A stretch of DNA of 64,000 bases from Pseudomonas sp. LFM046 (GCF_000949385.2 NZ_JYKO02000001.1:1636620-1700619), one strand, 5' to 3'. Counted from the stretch's first letter, positions 50,863-60,378 are shown. Made by a program: numbers and translations. Notes: a model not told the origin generated them from the letters alone.

Positions 50863-51791
50863 TGAAGATCCTGATCGCCGAAGAAGAATTCGCCCTCTAC
50901 GCCGACCTGCTGCGCACCGAATCGGGGCTGCAACTGCACGGCGGCAGTGACGTGGGGCGTCTGCTGGAGGCGGCGCGTGAGTGCCCCATCTGGCTGGGTG
51001 AGCCCGACCTGATGGCGCAGTTGCTGCGCAAGGGCTGCAAGCCGGAGTGGATGCAGTCCACCTGGGCCGGCATCACCCCGTTGCTGGCCACCGACCTGCC
51101 CCATGACTACCGGTTGACCCGCGCAGTAGGCATCTTCGGCCAGGTGATGGCGGAGTACGTGCTCACCTACCTGCTGGCCCACCAGCGGCACGTGCTGTCG
51201 CGGGTCGCCGCCCAGACCGAGAAGCGCTGGGACAACCGCCTGCCCCGCAGCCTCGACGGCAAGCGGGTATTGATCGTTGGCAGCGGCGACATCGGCCAGA
51301 GCGTGGCCGGCTTCCTCGAACCCTTCGGCGTCGAACTCCACGGCATCGCCCGCGAACCCCGGCAACTGGAGCCCTTCGAGCGGGTCTTCGGCATGGAGGC
51401 ACTGGCCGAACAGGCGGCCTGGGCCGACTGCGTGGTGAATCTGCTGCCGGATACCCCGACGACCCGCGATATCTACGATGCGGCGATCTTCGAACGCATG
51501 CGTCCGACTGCGCTCTTCATCAACGCCGGCCGCGGCGTGGCGGTGGTGGAGCATGACCTGGTGGCGGCCCTGGAGGCCGGCAAGCTGGCCGGGGCGGTGA
51601 TTGATGTCTGTCGCGAAGAACCATTGCCCGCCTGGCACCCGTTCTGGACGGCGCGCAACCTGCTGGTTACCGGCCACAGCTCGGCGCCGACGCTGCCCAG
51701 CGCCATGGCTGCGCTGTTCGTCGACAATCTCAATCGTTACAGGACAGGTGGGGCGCTTCGCGGTAGGGTGGATTTCCAGCGCGGCTATTAG
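50862..51791 (+). CDS. D-2-hydroxyacid dehydrogenase family protein
   Basis: 309 residues. NAD-binding GSGDIGQSVAGFLEPFG (GXGXXG) at about 146, the catalytic Arg in FINAGRGVAVVEHDL, Glu in VCREEPLPAWHPFW and His in VTGHSSAP: the full Arg-Glu-His triad of the family. It most resembles glyoxylate/hydroxypyruvate-reductase-like members; substrate not certain. Translationally coupled to ycgL. Confidence 0.9.
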   Translation: MKILIAEEEFALYADLLRTESGLQLHGGSDVGRLLEAARECPIWLGEPDLMAQLLRKGCKPEWMQSTWAGITPLLATDLPHDYRLTRAVGIFGQVMAEYVLTYLLAHQRHVLSRVAAQTEKRWDNRLPRSLDGKRVLIVGSGDIGQSVAGFLEPFGVELHGIAREPRQLEPFERVFGMEALAEQAAWADCVVNLLPDTPTTRDIYDAAIFERMRPTALFINAGRGVAVVEHDLVAALEAGKLAGAVIDVCREEPLPAWHPFWTARNLLVTGHSSAPTLPSAMAALFVDNLNRYRTGGALRGRVDFQRGY

Positions 51792-51911
51792 GTTCTGGCG
51801 AAAACGCCGGCGATCTTTCGTCCAGAACCTCCGGGCCGCGCGTCAGCCGCGCTTGGCCCTGACCCCTGACCCGACTAGACTACGCGCCCCCCGAACCAAC
51901 CCCCGTACGCC

Positions 51912-52361
51912 ATGGCCGCCAAAGTCGAACCCTTCTGGAAGCGCAAGACCCTCGAACAGCTCGATCAGGAGGAGTGGGAATCCCTCTGCGACGGCTGCGG
52001 CCTCTGCTGCCTGCAGAAGCTGGAAGACGAGGACGACGGCGGCGTCTATTACACGCGCATCGCCTGCAAGCTGCTGGACCTCAAGACCTGCCGCTGCACC
52101 GACTACGCCAATCGACGCAAATTCGTCGCCGACTGCATCCAGCTCACGCCGGCCCAGGCCGACGAGTTCCGCTGGCTGCCGCCCACCTGCGGCTATCGCC
52201 TGGTGGCCGAGGGCAAGGACCTGCCGCCGTGGCACCATCTGATCTGCAACGACCCTGAAGCGGTGCACAAGGCGGGAATCTCCCAGTCCGGGCGCATGCT
52301 GAGCGAAAACAGCGTGGCCGAGGACGATTGGGAGGATCACCTGATTTTTCGCGCAGGTTGA
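51912..52361 (+). CDS. YcgN-like Cys-rich protein (UPF0260)
   Basis: 149 residues. [17 protein letters not shown] holds the CXXCXXCC cluster of the UPF0260/YcgN and YkgJ-type families, with further Cys in [24 protein letters not shown] and PTCGYRL, suggesting a metal or iron-sulfur site. Role unknown. Usually found near ycgL and rnd, as here. Confidence 0.9.
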   Translation: MAAKVEPFWKRKTLEQLDQEEWESLCDGCGLCCLQKLEDEDDGGVYYTRIACKLLDLKTCRCTDYANRRKFVADCIQLTPAQADEFRWLPPTCGYRLVAEGKDLPPWHHLICNDPEAVHKAGISQSGRMLSENSVAEDDWEDHLIFRAG

Positions 52362-52438
52362 GTGTGGCAACGGATCAAATTGCCACCTTTCGAGTCTCAC
52401 GGACTGATCGTCACACCCACCAAGGAAGTCACCCCTCG

Positions 52439-53662
52439 ATGTCCGCCCGTTCCCAGCTGCTGCTGTCGTCCCTTCTATTGACCCTGAGCGCCCCGCTGTG
52501 GGCGGCCAAGAAGGTCGATCTCGACTATCAGGTGCGCTTCCTGCCCGAGAGTGACCAAGCGGAGGTGAGCCTGGTGCTGGAGAAGGGCGAAGTGGTGCGC
52601 AGCCTTCGCTTCGATCTGGGTGACAAGGGGTACTACAGCGACTTCAAGGCCAGTGGCGGCTGGACCCAGGACGATCCCGCCCACGGCACCTGGACCCCGG
52701 GCAACGGCAAGGCCAGCCTGACCTACAAGGTGCGCATCAGCCATCCGCGCGGCGATGGGCGTTTCGATGCCCGCATGACGCCTGACTGGGCGCTGCTGCG
52801 CGGCGACGACCTGGTGCCCAGCGCACGCCTGGACATGATCGAGGGCAGCGAACTGGTCTCGCGCCTGCAGTTCGAGCTGCCCAAGGGCTGGAAGTCGGTG
52901 GAAACCGGCTGGTCCCGCGTCGGCAAGAACCGTTTCCGCATCGACAATCCCGAGCGCATGCTCGACCGCCCCACCGGCTGGATCCTGGCCGGCAAGCTGG
53001 GCAGCCGCCGCGCCGTCCTGGGCAACACTGACGTCACCGTCAGCGCGCCGGTGGGCGAGGGCATGCGTCGCATGGACATCATCACCCTGCTGACCTTCGT
53101 CTGGCCCCATGCCCAGGAAGTCTTCCCCCGTGAGCCGGGCAAGTTGCTGATCGTCGGCGCCAACGACCCTATGTGGCGCGGCGGCCTGTCGGCACCCAAT
53201 TCCTTCTTCATGCACTCGGCGCGCCCGCTGGTGAGCGAGAACGGCACCAGCTCCCTGGTGCACGAACTGGTGCATGTGCTCAGCCGGATCAAGGACACCG
53301 ATCGCAGCGACTGGATCAGCGAAGGCATCGCCGAGTACTACGCCATCGAGCTGATGCGCCGCGCCGGTGGCCTGGGCGACGACCGCTACGAAGCCATTCG
53401 CAAGCAGTTGAGCCAGTGGAGCAAGAAAGTGGATAGCCTGCGCGGCGAACACGCCAGCGGTGCCGTCACCGCCCGCGCGGTGCTGCTGCTGCAGGACCTG
53501 GACAAGGAAATCCGCCTGCGCACCGACGGCAAGCACTCCATGGACGACGTCGCCCGCGGCCTGATGCGCCTGGACCAGGCCAGCACCAAGGACTTCATCG
53601 AGATCAGCGAAAACATCATGGGCGGCGCATCGGAAGTGCTGGATACCAAGTTGTTGAAGTAA
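52439..53662 (+). CDS. Exported zinc metallopeptidase-like protein (gluzincin type)
   Basis: 407 residues. Signal peptide about 1-22 (LWAA). The second half has SSLVHELVHVLSRI with HELVH and, 19 residues on, WISEGIAEYYAIE, whose Glu is the third zinc ligand of M1/M61-type gluzincins. The N-terminal half is all-beta (LDYQVRFLPESDQAEVSLVLEKG), like the PDZ-less N-domain of M61 enzymes. Probably a periplasmic peptidase or chaperone-like relative; substrate unknown. AAGGAAG precedes the ATG; an open frame to 52328 is non-homologous. Confidence 0.8.
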   Translation: MSARSQLLLSSLLLTLSAPLWAAKKVDLDYQVRFLPESDQAEVSLVLEKGEVVRSLRFDLGDKGYYSDFKASGGWTQDDPAHGTWTPGNGKASLTYKVRISHPRGDGRFDARMTPDWALLRGDDLVPSARLDMIEGSELVSRLQFELPKGWKSVETGWSRVGKNRFRIDNPERMLDRPTGWILAGKLGSRRAVLGNTDVTVSAPVGEGMRRMDIITLLTFVWPHAQEVFPREPGKLLIVGANDPMWRGGLSAPNSFFMHSARPLVSENGTSSLVHELVHVLSRIKDTDRSDWISEGIAEYYAIELMRRAGGLGDDRYEAIRKQLSQWSKKVDSLRGEHASGAVTARAVLLLQDLDKEIRLRTDGKHSMDDVARGLMRLDQASTKDFIEISENIMGGASEVLDTKLLK

Positions 53663-53669
53663 CGCGTTC

Positions 53670-53696
53670 AGGCCTCTTCGGAGGCCTTTCGCTTTT
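53670..53696 (+). terminator. Intrinsic terminator of the metallopeptidase gene
   Basis: AGGCCTC (53670-53676) pairs with GAGGCCT (53681-53687) over TTCG, then TTCGCTTTT. Confidence 0.75.
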
Positions 53697-53697
53697 C

Positions 53698-53725
53698 TGT
53701 AGGGGCGAATTCATTCGCCCCTACA
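53698..53725. repeat. REP-like palindrome, family A, copy 3
   Basis: Identical to copy 1 at 5831; between convergent genes again. Confidence 0.88.
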
Positions 53726-53748
53726 GGGTTCAATCAATCCCGATCGCC

Positions 53749-54444
53749 CTACATCTCCTCCCGCCTTCCACTCAACAGGTCCAGCAGCGCCGCCGCCGTC
53801 GATTCGGACGAGGCCGGGTTCTGGCCGGTGACCAGGTTGCCGTCGCTGACCACATGGGGCTCCCAGTCCGCCACCTTGGAGTAGTGGCCGCCGTATTGCT
53901 TGAGTGCGTCCTCCAGCAGGAACGGCACGACCTGTTCCAGGCCCACGGCGGTTTCCTCTGAGTTGGAGAAGCCGGTCACCGCATTGCCCTGGACCAGGGG
54001 CGTGCCGTCCGGGGCCTTGGCATTGAGCAGCACCGCCGGGGCGTGGCACACGGCTCCCAGCGGTTTGCCGGCGGCGTAGAAGCTTTCCACCATGACAATG
54101 GAGTGCAAGTCGTCCACCAGGTCCCACATCGGGCCATGGCCGCCGGGGTAGAAGAGGGCGTCGTAGTCGCCCGGCACCAGGCCGGCCAGCATGTGGGTGT
54201 TGGCCAGGGCGCGGCGGGCTTCGTCATCGTCGCGGAAGCGAAGGGTCGCCTCGGTCTGGAAGGCCGGGTCGTCGCTCTTCGGGTCCAGTGGCGGCTGCCC
54301 ACCCTTGGGGGAGGCCAGCACCACCTCGGCGCCGGCGTCGCGGAAGGCGAAGTAGGGCGCGGCGAACTCCTCCAGCCAGAACCCGGTCTTCTGGCCGGTG
54401 TTGCCCAACTGATCGTGGGAGGTCAGTACCATCAGGATCTTCAT
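53749..54444 (-). CDS. DJ-1/PfpI-family protein (glyoxalase/deglycase type)
   Basis: 231 residues. GAVCHAPAVLLNA contains the nucleophile Cys at the elbow with the preceding acid in YPGGHGPMWDL, and LTSHDQLGNTGQKTGFWLEE at the start is the Hsp31-like signature. Such proteins detoxify methylglyoxal or act as chaperones. The ATG at 54444 has GGAG eight bases upstream. yajD lies upstream on the same strand. Confidence 0.9.
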   Translation of the reverse strand: MKILMVLTSHDQLGNTGQKTGFWLEEFAAPYFAFRDAGAEVVLASPKGGQPPLDPKSDDPAFQTEATLRFRDDDEARRALANTHMLAGLVPGDYDALFYPGGHGPMWDLVDDLHSIVMVESFYAAGKPLGAVCHAPAVLLNAKAPDGTPLVQGNAVTGFSNSEETAVGLEQVVPFLLEDALKQYGGHYSKVADWEPHVVSDGNLVTGQNPASSESTAAALLDLLSGRREEM

Positions 54445-54473
54445 CGTGATCTCCTTGTGGACCCTACCTGGGC

Positions 54474-54848
54474 CTATTCATCGCGCTTGAGCAGGTCGCC
54501 AATTCCGGCGAGCGCCTTGTAAGTGGCGCGCGGCCCTTGCCGGGCGCCCGGTTTCTCCTCGCTGTGCCACTGCTGGTCGGTGTAGCGGGAGTGTTCGTTG
54601 TCGTGGCAGTAGAGGCACAGCAGCTCCCAGTTCGAGCCGTCTGGCGGGTTGTTGTCATGGTTGTGATCGCGGTGGTGGACCGTCAGTTCGGAAAGGCGCT
54701 TGCCGCTGAATGCTCGACCGCAACGCGCGCACACCCACGGAAACAGCTTGAGCGCCTGTTCCCGATAGCTGTGTTCGCGTCTCTTGCGCTCGTCGGCGAG
54801 CAACTGGTCCAACTTGCTGGTGCCGGTCGCCGGAGGTTCTGGCGTCAT
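54474..54848 (-). CDS. yajD: YajD-like HNH nuclease
   Basis: 124 residues. CARCGRAF and CLYCHDNEHSRY give two CXXC pairs, with VHHRDHNHDNNPPDGSNWELLC forming the HNH core; this wording is typical of E. coli YajD. Role unknown; non-specific nuclease activity is assumed from the fold. 29 bases separate it from the DJ-1 gene, so the two may be co-transcribed. Confidence 0.9.
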   Translation of the reverse strand: MTPEPPATGTSKLDQLLADERKRREHSYREQALKLFPWVCARCGRAFSGKRLSELTVHHRDHNHDNNPPDGSNWELLCLYCHDNEHSRYTDQQWHSEEKPGARQGPRATYKALAGIGDLLKRDE

Positions 54849-54984
54849 TCACGGTGTTCCCATGCCGGGGTCCAGTGAAAAGTCTAGACCGGGCACCGGG
54901 GATCGCCGGCATCCCGTCGCAACGGCCGGCGCTTCGCCGACCGGCGATTAGACTCAGAACAGGTACGAGCAGGAGGCTGGCACC

Positions 54985-55311
54985 ATGACGCTCAAACATC
55001 CCCGGCTGCTGCTGGCACTGGCCCTGATGGCCGGCACGGCGGTGGCACAGAATCCGCCGCTCCTGCGGGCGCCCTTGCAGGCGCCCGTGGGCGCACCCGG
55101 CACCGCAACCCCGCAGCCCTATCCCCAGGTGGTGCCCCGCGCGGTCACCAGCCCGTCACCGCAGAGCGGTAGCCCGCAGCTGATGAAACGGCCTGACCAG
55201 GAGCAGCGCCTGCGGGAGTCCCTGGAACAGCGCGACCAGGCGATTCCGGTGCTGGAGCAGCAGCTGGAACGCAACAGCAAGGGGCTGGGGACCAGCACCG
55301 GCAACCCCTGA
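54985..55311 (+). CDS. Small secreted Pro-rich protein
   Basis: 108 residues. Signal peptide about 1-21 (ends AVAQ), then a Pro/Ala-rich disordered region (PPLLRAPLQAPVGAPGT) and a charged helical tail (RPDQEQRLRESLEQRDQAIPV). No known domain. GGAGG lies 10 bases before the ATG. It is convergent with the oligopeptidase, whose stop is 5 bases past its own. Confidence 0.65.
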   Translation: MTLKHPRLLLALALMAGTAVAQNPPLLRAPLQAPVGAPGTATPQPYPQVVPRAVTSPSPQSGSPQLMKRPDQEQRLRESLEQRDQAIPVLEQQLERNSKGLGTSTGNP

Positions 55312-55316
55312 TCCGA

Positions 55317-57359
55317 TCAGCCCTGGGGCAGACCCAGCACCTTGAGCAGGAAGGCGTATTCCAGGGCCACATCGCGCAACGCCTGATAGCGGCCGCTCAT
55401 GCCGCCATGGCCGGCGCCGAGGTCGGTCTTGAGCAGCAGCGGGTTGCTGTCCGTCTTGCTGGCGCGCAGGCGGGCCACCCACTTGGCGGCTTCCCAGTAC
55501 TGCACGCGGCTGTCGTTGTAGCCCGCCACCACCAGCATCGCCGGATAGGCTTGGGCGCGTACGTTCTCGTAGGGCGCATAGGCCTTGATCCGCGCGTACA
55601 CCTCGGGCTCGTTCGGATCCCCCCACTCGTCGTACTCGGTCACGGTCAGTGGCAGGTCGGGGTTCTGCATGGTGTTGAGCACGTCGACGAAGGGGACTTC
55701 GGCGATGGCCGCGCCGAACAGGTCCGCACGCAGGTTGAGTACCGCGCCGATCAGCAGGCCGCCGGCGCTGCCGCCACTGATCGCCAGCTGCGGCGCTGTG
55801 GTGTAGCCCTCGGCGATCAGGTGTTCGGCACAGGCAATGAAGTCGCCGAAGGTGTTGGTCTTGTGCTCCAGCTTGCCGGCGCGGTACCAGGCTTCGCCCA
55901 GCTCGCCGCCGCCGCGTACATGGGCGATGGCGAAGACGAAGCCGCGCTCCAGTAGGCTCAGGCGGGCGTGGGAGAACCAGGGGTCGAGGCTTTCGCCGTA
56001 GGCGCCGTAGCCGTAGAGATACAGCGGCGCGGGCTGGCCCAGGGTTTCACGGCGAGCCACCAGACTGATGGGGATGCGCGTGCCGTCGGCCGCCGTGGCC
56101 CACAGGCGCTGGCTGACATAGGCGTCGGCGTCGAAGGGCCCTTCTACCGGCGTTTCCTTGAGCACCTGCTGCGCGCCCGTGGCGAGTTCCAGTTGGCGCA
56201 CCTGGGCCGGGCGGTTGAGGGCTTCGTAGCGCAGGCGGATCACCGGGCTTTCGAATTCCAGGCTGTCCTGCACATAGAGGCTGTAGGCGGCGTCCGGCAG
56301 CTGCAGCGGGTAGGGCGCGGCGCCTTGCGGATGCACCTGGATGATCGGCAGGCCGCCTTCGCGCAGGCTGAGGATGAAGGCTTCGGCATTCAGGCTCACG
56401 CCTTCCAGCATGCGCGCTTCGTCGTGGGCGATCAGCTCGCGCCAGTGCGCGCGGCTGGGTTCGGCCTCGCTGGCCTGGTAGAGCGCGAAGTTGATGCCGG
56501 TCTGGTTGCTGCGGATCAGCCAGGTCCACTCACCGTCCAGCTTGCCGTGGTCGGCGTAGTACTCGTGGTCTTCCTCTCGCGGGGCCAGGCAGGTCCAGGT
56601 GCCTTCGGGGGTGTTGGCGTCCAGTACCCAGGTTTCGCTGGTGGTCTTGCTGTTCAGCAGGAGGATCAGCTGGCGCTCGGAGCTGGAGCGGTAGCAATTG
56701 AGGAAGAAGCGCCCGTCATGTTCCTCGAACACCTGCTCCGCGCCGGGCTGGCCGAGGCGATGGCGATGCAGGCGGTGGGGGCGGTGGGTGTCATCCAGCT
56801 CGCCGAAGAACAGGGTGGCGCTGTCGTTGGCCCAGGTCATGCTGCCGTCGCACTGCTCGAAGGGCAGGGCGTGTACTTCGCCGCTGGCCAGTTCCTTCAC
56901 GTAGAGCCGGTAGATCTCGTCGCCACTGGTATCCAGGCTGTAGGCCAGGCGCGAATGGTCCGGGCTGATGCTGAAGGCACCAATGGAGAGGTAACCTCCG
57001 GCCGCCAGCGCGTTCGGGTCCAGCAGCAGTTCCTCGCGGGCGTCGTCCAGGCTCAGGGAGCCGTCCGCCGGGCGTGGGCAGCGGTAGTGGCGCGGGTATT
57101 CGTCGCCGGCGGTGGTGCGCTGGTAGTAGAGCCAGGGGCCCCAGGGCACCGGCAGGGACAGGTCGGTCTCGCGGATGCGGCCTTTGATTTCCTGGAACAG
57201 CGCCTCGCGCAGGTCCTTCTGATCGGCCAGCTCGGCCTCCAGCCAGGCGTTCTCCGCTTCGAGGTGGGCGAGCACGTCGGGGGCGTCGCGCTCCTCCAGC
57301 CAGCGGTAGGGGTCGTCACCGGATTCGATGCGGGCAATGGGGGCTTGGGGCATGGGCAA
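55317..57359 (-). CDS. ptrB: Prolyl oligopeptidase family serine peptidase (oligopeptidase B, PtrB)
   Basis: 680 residues, usual for S9A oligopeptidase B. N-terminal seven-bladed propeller limits entry to peptides; C-terminal alpha/beta hydrolase with Ser in ISGGSAGGLLIG, Asp in YNDSRVQYWEA region and His in GAGHGGMSGR. VRGGGELGEAWY and LYLYGYGAYGES are further PtrB signatures. Cleaves after basic residues in the cytoplasm or periplasm. Divergent from the membrane protein at 57452. Confidence 0.95.
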   Translation of the reverse strand: MPMPQAPIARIESGDDPYRWLEERDAPDVLAHLEAENAWLEAELADQKDLREALFQEIKGRIRETDLSLPVPWGPWLYYQRTTAGDEYPRHYRCPRPADGSLSLDDAREELLLDPNALAAGGYLSIGAFSISPDHSRLAYSLDTSGDEIYRLYVKELASGEVHALPFEQCDGSMTWANDSATLFFGELDDTHRPHRLHRHRLGQPGAEQVFEEHDGRFFLNCYRSSSERQLILLLNSKTTSETWVLDANTPEGTWTCLAPREEDHEYYADHGKLDGEWTWLIRSNQTGINFALYQASEAEPSRAHWRELIAHDEARMLEGVSLNAEAFILSLREGGLPIIQVHPQGAAPYPLQLPDAAYSLYVQDSLEFESPVIRLRYEALNRPAQVRQLELATGAQQVLKETPVEGPFDADAYVSQRLWATAADGTRIPISLVARRETLGQPAPLYLYGYGAYGESLDPWFSHARLSLLERGFVFAIAHVRGGGELGEAWYRAGKLEHKTNTFGDFIACAEHLIAEGYTTAPQLAISGGSAGGLLIGAVLNLRADLFGAAIAEVPFVDVLNTMQNPDLPLTVTEYDEWGDPNEPEVYARIKAYAPYENVRAQAYPAMLVVAGYNDSRVQYWEAAKWVARLRASKTDSNPLLLKTDLGAGHGGMSGRYQALRDVALEYAFLLKVLGLPQG

Positions 57360-57451
57360 TCTCGAAGGCAGGGTGGGCGACGGCAGGAGCGCCGGAACCG
57401 CGAAAAGCCGTTATCATAAGCGCCCTTTTGCCAGCCTTGCCACGGACGCCA

Positions 57452-57931
57452 ATGACTGAACACGACTACCTGCTCGCCTGGTCCGCCTACGGAATCGCCG
57501 CGCTCGGCTGCCTGCTGGTGTGGTTCCGTCTGACCGGCTGGATGTGGCGCTGGCTGCGCGAGCCATTGCGAGTCCTGGTGGCGGTGCTGCTGCTGACCCC
57601 GACCATCGTCGACCCCGCCAAGGACATGTTCGCCCCGGCGGTGGCCATCACCGCCCTGGACATCCTGTTCAAGGTGGGCAACAACGCCTGGAAGGCGACC
57701 CTTGACCTGACCATGTACAGCATCATCGCCATGGCTGTTTACCTGGTGTTCGCCGGCATCCGCTGGCCCATCGAGAAGAAGGTCAAGGCCATCCGTGCCG
57801 AGCGCGAAGCCGCCCAGAAGGCTGAGGAAGAACCGACCCTGCAGGACGTGGCGCGCGATCGCAACCCGCAAGCGGATACCCGTTACGACAGCAACGGCGA
57901 CCGCCGCCTGCGCATCGAACCCCGCCTCTGA
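57452..57931 (+). CDS. Hypothetical inner-membrane protein
   Basis: 159 residues. Three hydrophobic helices: about 8-28, 38-58 and 85-110, then a charged cytoplasmic tail (EKKVKAIRAEREAAQKAEEEP, DVARDRNP). DPAKDMFAPAVAITALDILF is the most conserved-looking stretch. No known function; similar proteins stand next to ptrB in other pseudomonads as I recall. ATG at 57452 starts the first helix directly. Confidence 0.72.
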   Translation: MTEHDYLLAWSAYGIAALGCLLVWFRLTGWMWRWLREPLRVLVAVLLLTPTIVDPAKDMFAPAVAITALDILFKVGNNAWKATLDLTMYSIIAMAVYLVFAGIRWPIEKKVKAIRAEREAAQKAEEEPTLQDVARDRNPQADTRYDSNGDRRLRIEPRL

Positions 57932-58069
57932 ACCGCCGGGCCTTGCAGCCCGGCCGCGGCACGTTCAGCATGAGCCATTCCCGGCTCGGAACGCCCTGAT
58001 CCACGCCCCGGCCACATGTCCCCGGCACGCCGTCCATCTCGAAAAAGCCTGACGCCAGAGTCCTGAACC

Positions 58070-58843
58070 ATGTGCGAACTGCTCGGCATGAGCGCCAACG
58101 TCCCCACCGATATCGTTTTCAGCTTCACCGGCCTGATGCAGCGCGGCGGCGGAACCGGTCCGCACCGCGATGGCTGGGGCATCGGTTTCTACGAGGGGCG
58201 CGGCCTGCGCCTGTTCCAGGACCCGGCGGCCAGCGTCGAATCCGAGGTGGCGCGTCTGGTGCAGCGCTACCCCATCAAGAGCGAGACGGTCATCGGCCAC
58301 ATCCGCCAGGCCAACGTCGGCAAGGTCTGCCTGTCGAACACCCACCCCTTTGTCCGCGAACTCTGGGGCCGCAACTGGTGCTTCGCGCATAACGGCCAAC
58401 TGGCCGGATTCGAACCGTCGAAGACCTTCTATTGGCCGGTGGGCGACACCGACAGCGAAGCGGCCTTCTGCAACCTGCTGGATCGGGTGCGCAGGGCCTT
58501 TCCCGAACCGGTGATGGCGGAAATCCTCCTGCCGGTGCTGGTCCAGGCCTGTGTCGAGTTTCGCCAGAAGGGCGTGTTCAACTGTCTGCTGAGCGACGGC
58601 GACTGGCTGTTCAGCTTCTGCTCCACCAAGTTGGCGCACATCACCCGCCGCGCACCCTTCGGCCCGGCCAGCCTGAAGGACGCCGACCTGACGGTGGACT
58701 TCCAGGCCGAAACCACGCCGAATGACGTGGTCACCGTGATCGCCACCGAACCCCTGACCGACAACGAGACCTGGCACCTCTACCAGCCGGGCGAGTGGAT
58801 CCTCTGGCGCCGTGGTGAAATCGTCGACCAGGGCCGCACCTGA
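58070..58843 (+). CDS. Class II glutamine amidotransferase-like protein (YafJ type)
   Basis: 257 residues. [12 protein letters not shown] gives Cys2 as N-terminal nucleophile after Met removal; [40 protein letters not shown] hold the Arg, Asn and Gly of the Ntn glutaminase fold. There is no synthase domain, so what receives the ammonia is unknown. YafJ homologues are common in Pseudomonas. Confidence 0.88.
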   Translation: MCELLGMSANVPTDIVFSFTGLMQRGGGTGPHRDGWGIGFYEGRGLRLFQDPAASVESEVARLVQRYPIKSETVIGHIRQANVGKVCLSNTHPFVRELWGRNWCFAHNGQLAGFEPSKTFYWPVGDTDSEAAFCNLLDRVRRAFPEPVMAEILLPVLVQACVEFRQKGVFNCLLSDGDWLFSFCSTKLAHITRRAPFGPASLKDADLTVDFQAETTPNDVVTVIATEPLTDNETWHLYQPGEWILWRRGEIVDQGRT

Positions 58844-58984
58844 CCATCGGAGCGCACAGGGAATGTTGCGAAGCTACCTACGCGTGATCCCGCTCATCGG
58901 CACCGCCATTGGCGTCGGCCACAGCAGGACGGTGCAGCCAAGGCACAGGCTCTGAGCCAAAGGCGCTCCCGGAGCGCTCTTCCC

Positions 58985-59006
58985 TGTGGGGGCGAATTCA
59001 TTCGCG
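58985..59006. repeat. REP-like palindrome, family A, copy 4 (decayed)
   Basis: TGTGGGGGCGAATTCATTCG and then GA: one arm intact, the other broken. It is in the 58844-59236 gap, which also holds a family D repeat (59047-59075). No convincing gene is seen there. Confidence 0.7.
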
Positions 59007-59046
59007 ATGTGCCTTGCCGGTCTGCACCAGCAGCCGAGGCCGCTGA

Positions 59047-59075
59047 TGGGTTTCGCTTCGCTCTACCTCATCCTA
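59047..59075 (-). repeat. Repeat family D, copy 2 (half element)
   Basis: TGGGTTTCGCTTCGCTC (59047-59063) followed by TACCTCATCCTA is the complement of the unit at 23682-23708 with two differences. Confidence 0.75.
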
Positions 59076-59236
59076 CGGAAGCTTCCCGGGCGTCCTCCAT
59101 TTCGGGGGCGAAGAGGCACGTTCCGGACCCGCCGCTTCCGCCGCCGACGAGCGTGCGCATACGTTGATCGAGATACAGCAGCGGGTGATTCCCATTTTGA
59201 TTTAAGATGCGTTTCCTTCTACCGAGGCCAGCCTCC

Positions 59237-60280
59237 ATGGATGTTCTCTCGCATGCCTATGAGCGCCTGGCCGAGTGGGTGATCGAGCCGGTTACCGGTC
59301 AGTTCGCCGGCATTTTTGATCTGAACGGCCGTTTCGGTGTGCTGTTCCTCTTCATCTCCTACTGCATTGCCTACAGCCTGTTCCGCTATCGCAAGCATCG
59401 CGGGCTGACCGACGCGCAGTCGTTCTGGCAGTTCATCGGTGGCAGCCGGGTCTATTTCCATCCCTCGGCGTTGCTGGATTACCGCTACTACTTCGTGCGG
59501 GCCATCCTGAAAGTCGCGTTGGTGCTTCCCGTCGTCGGTCTGGTTGACCCCTACATCCTGCGCTCCGGGGACTACATCGCCTTTTTCACCAACCTTTGGG
59601 GCGCCCGCCCGCAGGTGGGCGAAAACCTCGGGCTTTCCCTGCTCTACGGGCTGGGCGTGTTCCTGGTGAAGGATTTCATCCATTACTGGGCCCATCGGGC
59701 CTTCCATACCCGATGGCTCTGGGCGTTTCACAAGGTCCACCACTCGGCGCCCGTGCTGGTGCCGGCAACTGCCAGCCGGGTTCACTTCCTGGAAAAGATC
59801 GTCGAGAAGCTGACCACCACCGTCTGCCTCGGCCTCTATGCCGGCGTCTTCTGGTACGCCTGTGGCGGGGCGATCAGCCGATACACCCTGTTCGGGGTGA
59901 CCTATCTGGTGTTCATCTTCAACGGGCTGGCGGCAAACCTGCGCCACAGTCATGTCTGGCTGTCGTTCGGCCCGGTCATCGAGCATGTGATCAACAGTCC
60001 GGCCCAGCACCAGATTCATCACAGCGATGAACCCCGGCACTTCCACAAGAACTTCGGTACCAACCTGTCGCTCTGGGACTGGATGTTCGGAACGCTCTAC
60101 GTCACCACCTCGAAGCCCGAGGCCATCCGGTTCGGCACCGGGGAGCCGGACGATCATCGCTACGTGACGCTCCATAGCCTGATCGTCACCCCCTTTGTGG
60201 AAACGGCGCGCAAGATCGCGCTGGCGAGACGCTCGCGGGCGGTTACACCCCGGGCTTCCGAAGCGCCTTATTCGCGATGA
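59237..60280 (+). CDS. Fatty acid hydroxylase / sterol desaturase superfamily protein
   Basis: 347 residues with four or more hydrophobic helices (about 35-52, 95-115, 137-160, 205-240). Di-iron His motifs: FIHYWAHRAFH, FHKVHHS, and HQIHHSDEPRHFHKN, as in ERG3/carotene-hydroxylase-like enzymes. Probably hydroxylates or desaturates a lipid with O2 in the inner membrane; lipid unknown. ATG at 59237 chosen because helix 1 begins soon after; the frame reaches back to 59207 without a start codon of note. Confidence 0.88.
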   Translation: MDVLSHAYERLAEWVIEPVTGQFAGIFDLNGRFGVLFLFISYCIAYSLFRYRKHRGLTDAQSFWQFIGGSRVYFHPSALLDYRYYFVRAILKVALVLPVVGLVDPYILRSGDYIAFFTNLWGARPQVGENLGLSLLYGLGVFLVKDFIHYWAHRAFHTRWLWAFHKVHHSAPVLVPATASRVHFLEKIVEKLTTTVCLGLYAGVFWYACGGAISRYTLFGVTYLVFIFNGLAANLRHSHVWLSFGPVIEHVINSPAQHQIHHSDEPRHFHKNFGTNLSLWDWMFGTLYVTTSKPEAIRFGTGEPDDHRYVTLHSLIVTPFVETARKIALARRSRAVTPRASEAPYSR

Positions 60281-60344
60281 GTGGGGCTGGAGGCTGAAGC
60301 CGGCGCAGGGGCACCGCCAAGCGCACGCAAGCCGCGAGCATTCA

Positions 60345-60378
60345 AGAAAACGGGCCCCGCAGGGCCCGTTCTTATTTG
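60345..60378. terminator. Bidirectional intrinsic terminator
   Basis: AACGGGCCC (60350-60358) pairs with GGGCCCGTT (60363-60371) over CGCA; T-rich on both strands. It separates two convergent genes and overlaps the VWA stop. Confidence 0.85.

Noticed and set aside
58863-58955. 30-codon open frame (MLRSYLRVIP...) after the glutaminase-like gene
   Set aside because: The AGGGA is too close to the ATG, composition is ordinary and there is no promoter or conservation clue.
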